64,000 nucleotides of DNA from Guillardia theta CCMP2712 (taxonomy: Eukaryota; Cryptophyceae; Pyrenomonadales; Geminigeraceae), in assembly GCF_000315625.1 (NCBI RefSeq), contig NW_005434667.1:239293-303292 (forward strand), read 5' to 3'. Numbering within the stretch: position 1 is the first letter of the stretch; every line of letters starts with the position of its first letter. The notes beneath the pieces are model-generated. The model did no database searches. It saw nothing but the letters and a program-made list of their open reading frames with translations, and had not been told where the DNA came from. The translations under genes and the position numbers were made by a program. Positions 1 to 10,178 of the stretch are shown here, piece by piece.

Positions 1-60
1 CAAGTCGGACTCAGAGCAAGGACACGTTGGTGAGGGACTGAGGGTCAGCAAGGAGAGCCA

Positions 61-473
61 TCACCTTCTTGTCTGCTGGTCGATGTTGGTGGTCCTGAAG
101 AGGTCGAGCTCCTCCTGCAGGCTCAGTTGACTCTTGCTCCCCCTCCTCCTCCCATGCCGCAGCATCATCGCCTGAATGGACCTAATGTCCGAAATCCAGG
201 GAGGTTCTTTCACTCGAACTAATACCCCGCTGAACTAAACCTGAGGCCATGGGTCTTAGATGCAGGGAGGAACGACATGGGGGCGGGAGAGTCGAGGACG
301 ATGAAGGCAGGCAGGCAGACAGGCAGGCAGAGGCAGAAGCAACGAAGAGTGAGGAGAGAACAGATCGGGGTTGATGGTTGAGCTTTTATTCTCACCTGCT
401 CATCGCATTGCTTCAGGTGACGCCTCTCCCATCTCTCGTACAAGACCAGCCAACGAAGAGTAGCAGATGTCAT
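61..473 (-). CDS. unidentified gene, 3' part
   Basis: Two exons join in frame: 473-396 (from an ATG at 473) and 234-61 or 65. The intron 395-235 has a GTGAG donor and a TTTAG acceptor. The encoded peptide is basic, with an RRWE/R-rich helix-like stretch followed by a segment ending NIDQQTRR and TGA at 63-61. The same place (AG|GTGATG at 64) could equally be a donor, in which case the gene continues beyond the window edge. The frame is also open upstream of the ATG to about 600, so the start is uncertain. I recognise no family. The 5' end faces the plus-strand gene starting at 593. Confidence 0.4.
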
Positions 474-592
474 CACTCGCCTTGTTCTTGGTATTTCATG
501 TCTGAATTTGGTTCTGGTGACTCTGCGAATAGATTCTATTCCCTTCTCTAGCAGCAGGATGGATGCTTCCTGCTCCGACGGAAGCAGGCAGG

Positions 593-1485
593 ATGTATGA
601 GATCAGGGCGAGGGCCATCAGTAGGCGATGCAGGAACTCCCTCCTCGCTCGCGGCACAATCCGAAACAGAGCAACGGCGCTACGCAGCACCCAAGGGGAT
701 AAGGAGCCCGCCGACCTCTACGAGGGGCTTCGCGAGAGGATCGTCAGCAAGTATCTCGACGAATTCCCGGCTTACTCTGCAGAGAACGATGCAGAACTTT
801 TGAAGTGAGCGCTCGTGTCTCTTTGACAATTTGCCTCCTTCCCCTTCTCTCACGCTCGTTCGCTAGTACTCGTGCACTGGAAGCGATCAAGAGGGCTGAA
901 GAGAGCTTCTCTCAAAATCTCTGTATTGCTGTGCCTTGTCGTGGTGTGATATGATATCCATGACACTGCAAACAGCTGAAGACAGCGATGATGTGAGCTC
1001 GGAGTCGAGCTCAGACGAAAGAACATTTGCATTCTTCACGAACCCAAAGACGCAGCAGGCAGCGGCGGAGTAAGTTGCTCGAGTGCTGAAGAGACACTCA
1101 AGTTTCCTTACCATGTGCCGCCAGCTACGTGTGGGACAGGGAGATCAAGCGACTGGTCAGCAAAGAGAAGTCAGCTGACGACAAAGGTATGCTCTCATTC
1201 GGATGCTAACACGAGCAGATCGACCGCTGACCCCTTGCTCAAGGGAAGCTCGTCATGACATTAGCCAACATCTTCATTTTTACTCCGATTGCATGGGGTT
1301 TCATTTCTCAAGTGAGCTACCTGCCTCGGGATGCTGGATTGTTATGAGGATGTAGGTGCCGACCCGCGAGATCAACGAGGTCTACCAGTACGTGAAAGGG
1401 GTACGGACGTGTACAACATGCATCTAAATCCTGACTGGTGCATGATCAGATACTCACGGAATTCTTCAATCAAAATCAGTTCTAG
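593..1485 (+). CDS. small single-membrane-span protein, six exons
   Basis: Proposed exons are 593-804, 986-1069, 1125-1186, 1244-1311, 1356-1400 and 1450-1485. All junctions keep one reading frame, and donors include GTGAGC, GTAAGT and GTATGC. An in-frame ATG at 563 is an alternative start. The N-terminus is Arg/Ser-rich (RARAISRRCRNSLLARG) and could be an organelle presequence. An acidic Ser-rich stretch follows (DDVSSESSSDE), then a basic helix (YVWDREIKRLVSKEK), then one hydrophobic segment (LANIFIFTPIAWGFI) and a short tail ending FNQNQF. The product is about 165 residues. I do not recognise the family; a small organelle-membrane protein is an inference. It converges on the PH-domain gene with 19 bp between the stop codons. 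Confidence 0.55.
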
Positions 1486-1504
1486 AAGGCTAAATAGAAT
1501 GCTG

Positions 1505-2728
1505 TCATCGATCACTACCGTTCAAGCGTAGTTCCAGATCTATCGCTTTGCTCTTCGGCGTCCAGATTTGACGTGGCTTGTCCCTTGCTAGAGAGATGAA
1601 GTTGTCATAGTCATGAGACTGCAAAACCCCGGCCTCTGCACTCAGAGTCAAGGTGTGGTCCAGCTGATCCGCGGCAAGTGAAAAGGCCTCCATCAAAGCT
1701 TCTTGCCAGCGCGATGTATCATTAGATTCCTCTGTTTTCAACATGATTGTACGACTTCCTATCAAAACTTTGATCACGTTTGCACTCTTCCTGGACTTTT
1801 TGACGCATATTCCTGCATTCAGATCAATGCGATACCTACTGTTTGTTAAGTCATTGCAATCGGTATCATCATCGTAGCAGATGAGCATTCCGGGAACAAT
1901 CACAAAGAAATGTCTAGTCCAAGAACCTCTCGAAATGGAGGGAAAACATGACAGTCTATTTCCTGTCCACAACCATCCCGACAGAATGATCCGAGGTTTG
2001 GGATCATCCACCTCTTGAGTAGTTTTCCCATACGTGACATCGTTGAGGCTTTCAAGCTCCTCTATCTCAGAGAAATCGTCGATCTTCCGGTGAGATGGTT
2101 TGGCCTCGCTGATTTCGGATGAAACAGCTGGACGCTCTTCATTCGAGGAGGTTTGCTCAACAAAAGCAGAGGCGAGGTTCTGTTTGACTACATGATCAAC
2201 TTCAGCATCAACCATGCCTCGAGCATAAGCTGGTTCTTCAGTCAATGCATCAGATGCTTGGCAGCTACTCATGGACGAGACTGCATTTTCTTCCAAAGTT
2301 TGAAGTTTGATCTCTTGGGTTTCATCGACCTGGGAGCTTTCTGGTGACGTGGTGCTACTAGATACCTGCTCATCAAGTCATCATATCTGCATTCATTCCG
2401 TGATTCAACAGAGACGCACCTTGCCTATTCGATTCATAATTGTTTGCAGTTCTTTGCTCGGATCAAGTTTGTCTTTCATCTTCGATTCACTTGGAATGCT
2501 TGATTTGTTCTGATGAGGCAGTAGGCGATCTTGAATGCTCGGTCTACCTGCAGGGCGTTGAAGAATCCTTGGTGATTGCAAGTCTTTGAAGAATTCAAGC
2601 CTGTCCTTGAGTAATTGACTTGTGCGGGGAGAATCCTTCACATCCAGATTGTACCCAATGTCCGCATTGAGCTTCCTCGGAGTTTTCACCATGCAGGTTT
2701 CTTCCCAAAATCTCTCTGAATCTGACAT
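1505..2728 (-). CDS. PH-domain protein
   Basis: Two exons, 2728-2420 and 2365-1505, give 389 residues; the 54-nt intron has donor GTGCGT and acceptor GAGCAG. Residues 1-225 are low-complexity, charged and Ser/Glu-rich, probably disordered. Residues about 229-335 form a pleckstrin-homology domain: it opens with ILSGWLWTGNR, a WTRHFFVIVPGMLICY strand pair sits in the middle, and the closing helix carries the usual conserved Trp (TSRWQEALMEAF). PH domains bind phosphoinositides or proteins at membranes. No catalytic domain is visible, so an adaptor or membrane-recruitment role is inferred. Confidence 0.8.
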
Positions 2729-3194
2729 TTCTTCAAAGAACTATTTGAATGTTTGCAGAGAGATCGAAAGCCTGAGGGTCGCGTTGCTCTAGAGGGAGAG
2801 AGTTGGCCCAGCTTTTTCTCCCACACCAAAAAAAAGGAAACAAGCCTTTCCTTTTGTGAAACCAGTTTTCTTAATGAAGAACTGCCACGTCCTGCCTTTC
2901 TTCGTTCCTTCTACCAATTATCCTCGCATGTTCTGTTCCTCTCCCTCATCCACCTCCTCCAAGGCTCTTCCCTTGCCCTTGCCCTTGCCTGTTCGTATTG
3001 CTGTTCCTGCTGCTGTCCCTGCTCCTCGCTCTCCTCTCCTTGTTCTAGTCTCCTCTCATTCTCCGGCTCCTCCTTCTTCTCTCGTCTCCTCTACTTTCCC
3101 CTCTGCCCTATCCTCCTTCCCGTCTCCTTTCCATGCCATCCCAGGACAAGACCGAACCAATCGACCGGGTCCTCCCGACACTACAGTAAAAGAA

Positions 3195-3660
3195 TGACTT
3201 TTAAAACTCGGGTGCCCGACTACCCCCCATCTGTCCTTGTTCATATAGGGTGGGGTAAAGCCAGACGTAGGTCCCTTCCGTGAACGGGTGGGGGGTCATG
3301 TGTAGGTGTGTATGAGCGTCAGGCTATCTACACCGGGTACTCGAGACTGAAAGTAAGAGTCAGATGAGGGGGTGATCAGCTGGCATTTCTTGACAGATGG
3401 GGTAGGGTGGAGCAACACCTGAAAACCTAGGGTCCGCACCGTCTGTCAGCCCACGTACTACTATTATGGGGTCCCAGTCGGGGAAGGGGGTACTATCACA
3501 CGGAATAAGGGGTCCAAATTTTAAAAGTGCAAAAAACTCTGAGAACCCCACCCCTGCCACACGGACCCCCCCTATAGCCTGAGGTGACTACGGACCCCTG
3601 TCAATATAGTGAGATCGGACCCCCCTATCGAGCACTTCGGGCCGCAATAGTACTTAATGA
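3195..3660. repeat. G-tract interspersed island
   Basis: Non-coding stretch with many runs of 4-7 G or C separated by 'ta', 'tc' or short spacers (gggtggggtaaag, gatggggtagggtgg, gggaagggggtac, cggacccccc). The same style recurs at 30.5, 39.1, 47.2, 49.2, 58.8 and 63.6 kb. A GC-rich patch adjoins it at 3,664, the same pairing as at 47.7 and 49.6 kb. Confidence 0.55.
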
Positions 3661-3663
3661 GTA

Positions 3664-4640
3664 AAGTTAGTGCTGATCACCGATTCCCGAGTCCGAGCCC
3701 GAGTCCGAGACCCCGACTCGTGCCGCGGCGCAGTGCCCGCCGGGCTGTCAGGTCACAAGTTCACGGCGGTAGCACTGCGTGGGCCGGGGCCCTCAGGGCC
3801 CGGCGGGGGCCCGGGCCTGAGTGCGGCCGCGCCGCCAGGCACAGTGACGGTCCAGTGCCGCTTCTCAGTACACGACGGCCGGGAGTCGAGTCCCGGCGAT
3901 CGGACGGTGAGTTTCCAAAGTCGGCGTCGGTTACAGTGAGCCTCGTTTACATGCCCTTGCTCACGGAGGCGCGGCCGCTGATGATCACTGGTGATCACAT
4001 CACTCAGCGGCTCCACTGTGATTGATGCCATCAGTGCCATGATGATCACAGATGATCACTCCGACACTGATAATCACATTTTCTTACTGGCCGCGCCCGC
4101 CGGTAGTACCGTCGGCCGGGCGCCGCAAGTACCTGATTAATGCACACGAAACGTCGGACAATTGAGGACTCCGATCGGACGGCCTGAGCTCCCGCCCGGT
4201 CCGATCACGCGGTGGCACGGTGTGTGTGAAACCCCGCCGGCGCCGGCCCCGGCCGGCTCCGGTCACGGTCACGGTGCCACGGTGACCGGCGGTCCGGGCC
4301 TGACTCGGACTCCCGGATTGAGGCGACTCCGGCGTCAACTCGGCCGCCAGCAGCCGCCAGGGCTCGGAGCCTCCGGCCCCGGAGAATGAGCAGAGAATGA
4401 GGGGGATGCTGCGGGGTGCGAGGGAGATGAATGGAGGCTGGTTTACAGGGGGTGGGTCTGGTTGGAAGTGGTGGCCGTTCAGGTATGATGGAGGGTAGAC
4501 GGGTGGGTGGTCGTGCGAAGTGGCGTGGGTCCTGGGGGTTCGGGGGGCTGCCGGCCCTGGCCGGGGGTCCCATGGCGTCTCATGGGGGGTCCTGGCGGGG
4601 GTCATCGGGGGTCCAGTCAGGGGTGGCTGCGCGGGGCTGC
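3664..4640. other. GC-rich non-coding patch
   Basis: About 1 kb of strongly GC-rich sequence. It contains cgagtccgag repeats near 3,690-3,720, a GGGGCCCTCAGGGCCCGG palindrome-like core near 3,785 and clustered TGATCAC motifs (3,980-4,060). Open frames exist on both strands but are only a by-product of low A/T content: they are Pro/Arg/Gly-rich and lack splice-consistent continuation. Confidence 0.5.
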
Positions 4641-4683
4641 GGGGCGTTAGCGATGACGCACAACAAACAGATGGCGGGGAGAC

Positions 4684-4770
4684 GGAAAGGGAGGAGGGAG
4701 GAGGAGGAAGCGTCATAACCTCCTGATACCCTCCCTCCTCCCTCCTCCCTCCTCCCTTCCTCCCCCTCCT
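4684..4770. repeat. purine/pyrimidine inverted repeat
   Basis: A GGAGG-type purine tract (about 4,684-4,710) is followed after about 20 bases by a CCTCC-type pyrimidine tract (4,727-4,770). The arms are largely complementary (gggaggagggaggagg against cctccctcctccctcc), so a hairpin or triplex could form. Confidence 0.6.
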
Positions 4771-5016
4771 GTTTCTCCTCCTTTCGGGCTTCCCTCTTGT
4801 ACTCCTTGGCAGCCTGCCTTCTTCCACGGTACCTGTTTTGTTTCGGCTTTCCCCATCCCTTCCCCCCTTCGCTCGTCGGGTCGCGATCCTCATCAGGCTC
4901 ATCACTGTCCTTGTTGGTTATTCGTCACTCATTTTGCTTTCATCTGTTCTCGTCATTGACTCCATCCTCTCGTGCGCTCGGACTCGTAGAAGGTTGGCAT
5001 GGCGTGAACTGCGAGG

Positions 5017-6615
5017 ATGTCGGAAGTTTCCTTCCAACGACTCCTGCATGCCGTACAGGCTGTGAACAACATACATCTACAATCTTTGAACAATGATACA
5101 AGCTCTAGTTCTGCTGCTGTCTCCGTCTCATCCTTAGATCTCTGCTCGTTGGCAAGCCCGGACCCCGCAGCCTCCCAGGCCCTCCCTGTGGCTTCACATG
5201 TGCATGACAAGTCTCTTGACTGCTCCCCCTTGGACACAAGCGGAGGTCTCACTGGGTCACAAGGGTTGTTGGATGCTCAGAAGCTTGTGGAGGAATCCAA
5301 GGCTTTGCTTGTGCCTGGCGCCTTGCTTCGAGGAGATATCAACATTCCTGGGATGAGCTCCGCCGCTGCTGCGAACGGGCTCACGGAAGACGGATCGCGG
5401 GCACCCTACGAGCTCGAGGTTGTCAAGATTGAGATAGACGAACTGGGACACCAAGTGCTCGTCGGACGCCATGCCGCGTATGGAGATGAGCAGCTGTGTG
5501 AGCTCAGCGTGCAACAGGAGGGCGACCAAGTGCGACTGGAGTATGCGGATGCTGAGACGCTGTGCTCGGGGACGTTCGACTTCAGTAACCGGAAGATTGT
5601 CGGGACCGTCCGTCAGCTGCTGCAGGGAATGGACAACTTCTTTGTCACTAGCGAAGAGATCAGCCACACCTTCTGCCTCCATTTCCCCTCCGACACCCCC
5701 CAGTCCGCCAAGCTGCGAGTAGACATGAAGCGAGCCCGACAGGAGAGGATGAAAGCTCTCACGGGTTTTGTAGAGCAGTGGAAGGGAACCATCCCCTCTC
5801 GCTACAAGGACGAAATGCACCAGATGGGCCTGGTCGCCGAGGAATTTCTGACCGATGCTGTTGACTACGCAGAGGAAATTTGTGCTATGATGCGAAGGCA
5901 AGCCGCCATCCTTCAGAGACTGACTTTTGACAGCAAGAAGGAGCGAAGGAAGACTCTTGAAAGCCTTGCGGAGAAAGGTATCGCCCTGGCAGTGGCACAT
6001 CGATCAGCAGATTCAGCATTCCTAGCTGTCCGAGCAGTATACGAGCTAAGCACAGCCTTGCCAGACTCCCAAATTTCGATGAATGTGCTTTGGAGCCAAA
6101 TGATCAAGGTTCAGCACCGTCTGGAGTTCTCGTTCGCTCGTCTAGAGCAAGTAAGTCTTCTTCTTTGCGCTCTCATAGAGACATCTATCTTGCTAATTGG
6201 TTTGAATCTCACACTGACTGATCTTACTCTCAGGCTCTCACCAACGCGTCGATCCGAGTTACCAGGGAGACCGTTCAAACGATCTGCAAGAAGAACGTCG
6301 AGCATGCACCGGGCGAAGAAGCGTGCTGTATGATCTGCTTGGTCGAACTTGATGACAGAAGCACGGTAGCCTTTCCCAGACTTGCAATTCTCTATCTGAC
6401 CCAAGTGACAGGACTTCCAGCTTCCTTGTAATCATGTGTTCCACGAAGAATGTCTCCTCAAGTGGCTTCATACACACAACACGTGCCCCAACTGCCGATG
6501 TGTACTGGAGAATGAAGAGGACGTCGATGTCAAATCCGTACAAGAGGTGTCGAGCGCCGAAAGCGTGGACGAGAGCAACCTCGACCAAGACACATTGTCA
6601 TGCGCAATGAAGTGA
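5017..6615 (+). CDS. RING-H2 zinc-finger protein, probable E3 ubiquitin ligase
   Basis: Exons 5017-6150, 6234-6365 and 6412-6615 (donors GTAAGT and GTAGCC) give 489 residues in one frame. The first ~230 residues form an unrecognised acidic domain. Residues 230-395 are helical and charged ([33 protein letters not shown]). A C-terminal RING-H2 follows at about 410-452: [13 protein letters not shown] and CPNCRC provide the C-x2-C, C-x-H-x2-H-x2-C and C-x2-C ligands. RING-H2 domains recruit ubiquitin-loaded E2 enzymes. The substrate cannot be read from sequence. The last 30 residues are acidic. The next gene on this strand is 3.5 kb away. Confidence 0.85.
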
Positions 6616-7108
6616 AGTAGGGAAGGCGAAGTTCGGTCGGGGCTGTCTGTATCTTGAATTCGACATCTTCGTTCTCAGATATTTTATAAAATACCTTGAA
6701 CTACCTGCCACGTCAGCATCCTTTATCGAAACCCAGCTCGCCGTGCGCCTGCCCATGTGTCAAACATGGAGGAAACTTCCCTTTAGTAGCTGCTCACCAC
6801 GTGACCTGTGCACCTTGAACTTTTCCTGGCAAGGAAGCAAGGAGGGTCATATCGTGGTAAAGAAGGTCTAAAGGTTACAATCACCTTGACTTTTGACTTC
6901 TTGGCCTTCTTTGCCACTTTTTTGTCCTTCATGACGTTCAGACAGCAACAACAAATGTGCATCACAAGAGTACCATCATTTTATCTTGTTCTATCTTCTT
7001 TTGTAGCTGCAGATTTGACCGATAAAATGATTCTCTTTCCAGGAAATCGCCGCTCCTGAAAAGAAGTCACTGAAGAATAATGAAAACAAGACTGCTGGGA
7101 TTCGTCGC
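6616..7108. other. convergent intergenic interval
   Basis: Lies between the stop codons of the RING gene (+) and the PDZ gene (-). It includes an A/T-rich 'atattttataaaatacc' stretch at about 6,680 that could serve RING-gene 3' processing. Short open frames here have no splice support. Confidence 0.5.
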
Positions 7109-8248
7109 TCACTTGCTTGTCTCATCACTTCTTGACAGTAGAGATTCCTGCATAGAGTCTTCCAAGACATTTGAGCTTGGCTCTGGTTCTTCCTTAGTTC
7201 GATCTGCAAGATAATTGAGAGAATCAGGTTTTGTACTCTTGAGTGAACTCTTCACCTGCGCGCGGTTCTTCATCATTCGGTTTGTTGTCAGCTATCTCCC
7301 TCCACAATCTCCATATCCTTGAAATTTCCTTCTTCTTCCTCAGACTTCGTGCCAAATCAAGCACCTTGGAGCGTTCATCAGAGCATGAACAAGGCGAATG
7401 AACAACAAACCTCTTCTTTTGACATTCCCACGAGGAGCTCACGTACCCTATCATCCTCACGAATTTCATCCAGCCTTGTTTGCTCATCGAGGTATTTGCC
7501 CGAGACGCTCGATTGCAAAGATTCACTATCTGAGACATCTGATTTGGATTCTGAGACGTCGGATGCGGCCTCTTCCGAATCGGATTTTCCACGAGAAGAG
7601 TATGTCTTGCTTATACGACTTTCTTTCACCTGAGGACTTCATATCAAGCACTGCCTTATCCTCAGGCATTTCGTACATCTTCGTGCAAGCCATTGCCGCT
7701 TACAGGAAGTCGTTGCAGTGTTACAGTGTAACCACGCTTCGTAGTGCCCCTCTGGAGGTAAAGCTTTACTTTTGATCCCACTGGACCGCAAATAAGTCTC
7801 CCAATCTGACACGAATCAAAAAAGCAAGCGATTGGAAAAAGTTCAAACTTACTTCTTCAAGATCTTGGTTTGAGCAGTCAACACCGTTCACCTCCTTCAG
7901 GATATCGTTGACTTTGATCTTCCCACTATTGTATGCTGCACCGCCAGGTGCAAGCATCTTCACCCGGGCGCCAACGGAGGATTCTTCCAACAGAATACCA
8001 ACACCAACAGCCTGCTGATGGTAATTTGAAGATTTCCCAGCACTTTTTGGTACGCCTGCACTCTTTTCTTTCACTTTTTCGAATTGATTTGCACGAAATG
8101 GCAATTTCTCCCTGTCATCACCTTCAGAATCTGATTGCATCTCAGGTCCTATGTGAGAATCCACAGATGATCTAATTTGATCCATTCCAGATGATCGAAA
8201 GGAGACTTGGCGATAAGATACGTCCTGCACCGAAAAGTGTTCCGTCAC
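7109..8248 (-). CDS. PDZ-domain protein (5' end uncertain)
   Basis: Exons 8248(or further upstream)-7853, 7805-7704, 7629-7411, 7364-7256 and 7203-7109 join in one frame to a TGA at 7111-7109. The PDZ domain spans the first two exons: GVGILLEESSVGARV is the carboxylate-loop strand, followed by PGGAAYNSGKIKVNDILKEV and, after the intron, IGRLICGPVGSKVKLYLQR. This is a good match to the fold, which binds C-terminal peptides. A long acidic, Ser-rich coil (SDSEEAASDVSESKSDVSDS) and a second charged helix follow. The long ORF opens with GTG at 8248, so the true first exon probably lies upstream. A strong GTAAGG donor near 8,284 marks a candidate, but I could not join it in frame. Confidence 0.75.
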
Positions 8249-8426
8249 TTGGAATACACAATACTCCGGGTAACAAACCCTTACCTCAGCAGATCGTGTT
8301 CTTGCAACTTTGTCTTTTCTCGTTGGACGTTCGCTCGGTGCATAGAAGTCCCCAGGTGATATGGGCGTTGTTACCGATCGGTGTCTACGAATTGTTTAGG
8401 CATCATGAACCTATGCTCAGTTAAGT

Positions 8427-9281
8427 TTACATGTGACGTCGGTTCGTTCCTCCGGCTACATCCCTCCTGCTGTCGCTCCTGCTGTCCCTGCCGCCTCCTG
8501 CGCTCCCTCCCCCCCCCTCCTCCTCGCTATCGCTGTCGCGTGATGATGACATACTCTCTGCACTTTGGGATGGCTTTCCAGGCGTGTGCATGCCCTTCGG
8601 AGCCCCAAGCCTTGCGTATCTCGCCTCCCGTGCAGTGCTGCTGCTGTCGCTGTCGCTGCCGCCTCCTGCGCTCCCTCCTCCCCCCTCCTCCTCGCTATCG
8701 CTGTCGCGTGATGATGACATACTCTCTGCACTTTGGGATGGCTTTCCAGGCGTGTGCATGCCCTTCGGAGCCCCAAGCCTTGCGTATCTCGCCTCCCGTG
8801 CAGTGCTGCTGCTGTCGCTGTCCCTGCCGCCTCCTGCGCTCCCTCCTCCCCCCTCCTCCTCGCTATCGCTGTCGCGTGATGATGACATACTCTCTGCACT
8901 TTGGGATGGCTTTCCAGGCGTGTGCATGCCCTTCGGAGCCCCAAGCCGTGCGTATTTTTCAGCCATGGAAAGTTCTTTCTCATCATGTCGACGTTTGGAG
9001 ATGAGTTTGACCCTTTTCCCTGAAGAACTCTTGAGCTGTTGGTGTACGTCACGCCTTGCCTGATCGTCAGACTTGTTCGAGCTCTTTTTCTTCTTGATTT
9101 TCGTGGTTCGCAACGATGTTCCAGCTTTCCCACCACGGAGAGTCAAAGATGCTCTGATCATGCGAAACAGCATGGATGGCGGGGTTTGACAGGCGCATAA
9201 TTCTTGGTTTCTGTTTACCATGCACGAGTGCTGAGAGGCACTTGCTATGATAATGAAGAGCAGCACAGTCCATTTCCGCAT
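8427..9281 (-). CDS. secreted low-complexity protein with three 56-residue repeats
   Basis: Single exon, 284 residues. The N-terminus is a clear signal peptide (RKWTVLLFIIIASAS). It is followed by a Cys-containing segment and, near residue 48, the motif LTLRGG, then a very basic Lys/Ser region (IKKKKSSNKSDDQARR). The C-terminal 170 residues are three near-identical copies of a 56-residue unit: YARLGAPKGMHTPGKPSQS, an SSSRDSDSEEE acidic part and a GGGGSAGGG spacer. The mixed Arg/Ser-Asp composition suggests a disordered protein. Targeting to the secretory system or a complex plastid is inferred from the signal plus LRGG arrangement. Function unknown. Confidence 0.65.
   Translation of the reverse strand: MRKWTVLLFIIIASASQHSCMVNRNQELCACQTPPSMLFRMIRASLTLRGGKAGTSLRTTKIKKKKSSNKSDDQARRDVHQQLKSSSGKRVKLISKRRHDEKELSMAEKYARLGAPKGMHTPGKPSQSAESMSSSRDSDSEEEGGGGSAGGGRDSDSSSTAREARYARLGAPKGMHTPGKPSQSAESMSSSRDSDSEEEGGGGSAGGGSDSDSSSTAREARYARLGAPKGMHTPGKPSQSAESMSSSRDSDSEEEGGGGSAGGGRDSRSDSRRDVAGGTNRRHM
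8480..8960. repeat. 168-bp coding tandem repeat, three copies
   Basis: Period is exactly 168 bp: the anchor ggcgtgtgcatgcccttcgg begins at 8581, 8749 and 8917. Copies differ at only a few positions and the period keeps the frame (56 codons). High identity implies recent duplication or ongoing conversion. Confidence 0.9.
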
Positions 9282-10178
9282 GAAACTCTTTGAAATTCTC
9301 TTTCTCTACCTTTTCAAGTCAACAGATCGTCATGGCCGCCCATGTAGAAAAGCTGAGGATGGCGAATATTTCAACCTGTGGGGGATGAGGAAGTCAGACA
9401 ATGATGATAGTGTAACTGCCGCGTTATGATCAGCAGCTATTCCTTCTAGGACACAAACTCCTTTCACATTGCCTTGCTTACATTGCCATGCCTCAGGTCG
9501 CCACTGTCTAGACACCCAGAGGATCATCACCTGCTTGGCTCCTCTTCCTCTCTCCTGCAACATCATCGCCATCGTCTCACTCTGCTGTCGTCTCACACGC
9601 ACGTCCTCGCCGCCTTCCCCTCACTCCCCTCCCCCCCCTCCCTTGGCCCCGCTCTTTTCGCGCCATTTCCGCCCGGGCCCGCCGGCCCGGGCCCGGGCCT
9701 CTCCCACCGCGGCACTGGCATTCAGCTGTTCGGACTTATTTGACTATAAGACCTTTCATTTGACTACAAACCAACCTGGCCATTCGAGTCAAACGTTGTC
9801 AATAGGCTTTCACTTTCAGGGCGATTCTTCTTTATTTGAAATGTCTCGATCTAATTTGATATTTTAGTCTTAGACGGGCGCAGCCTTTTCCAAATTTATA
9901 TTCCATTTATTGTTTTCCCCAAGGAACCAAGCTGCTGATCGTCGCTCCAACCTCTTTCAGTCTTCTTGGTCCTCGTCTTCTTCTTCTCTTCATCCTTACT
10001 CTCTCTTCCTGTCTCTCACAGGCTCTCACTCTTTCCCGCTCCAGCTATACCTGGGACGCGATCTCTCTAATTTTTTCCGATCTCGAACACTCTTATGTCC
10101 TTGCTGCGTCAACTGGTATTTTCAGCTTTCAACATTTTCGTTCTATAGACTCAGATTCTTGAAATCCAATTTTCTTTC
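9282..10178. other. divergent promoter interval
   Basis: Separates the repeat protein (-) from the giant gene (+). It contains a GC-rich palindromic patch at about 9,655-9,705 (gcccgggcccgccggcccgggcccgggcc) inside pyrimidine-rich DNA. A/T-richer DNA follows (9,720-9,920), then a pyrimidine-rich leader (9,950-10,050) just before the giant ORF. No gene seen. Confidence 0.5.

Larger units (their letters stand above)
2729..5016. other. 2.3-kb gene-free interval
   Basis: No convincing coding frame. Contents in order: pyrimidine-rich DNA (about 2,930-3,130); a G/C-tract 'ggggta/taccccc' island (3,195-3,660); a very GC-rich patch with repeated cgagtccgag units and several TGATCAC copies (3,664-4,640); and a purine tract opposite a pyrimidine tract (4,684-4,770). 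The final 200 bp is pyrimidine-rich and precedes the RING gene, as would suit its promoter and leader. Confidence 0.6.

Noticed and set aside
4084-4905. 273-residue minus frame in the GC-rich patch
   Set aside because: Pro/Arg-rich, expected from high GC; no homologous features or intron logic.
8381-9063. Plus-strand frames across the 168-bp repeats
   Set aside because: Antisense shadows; the minus frame has a signal peptide and in-phase repeats.
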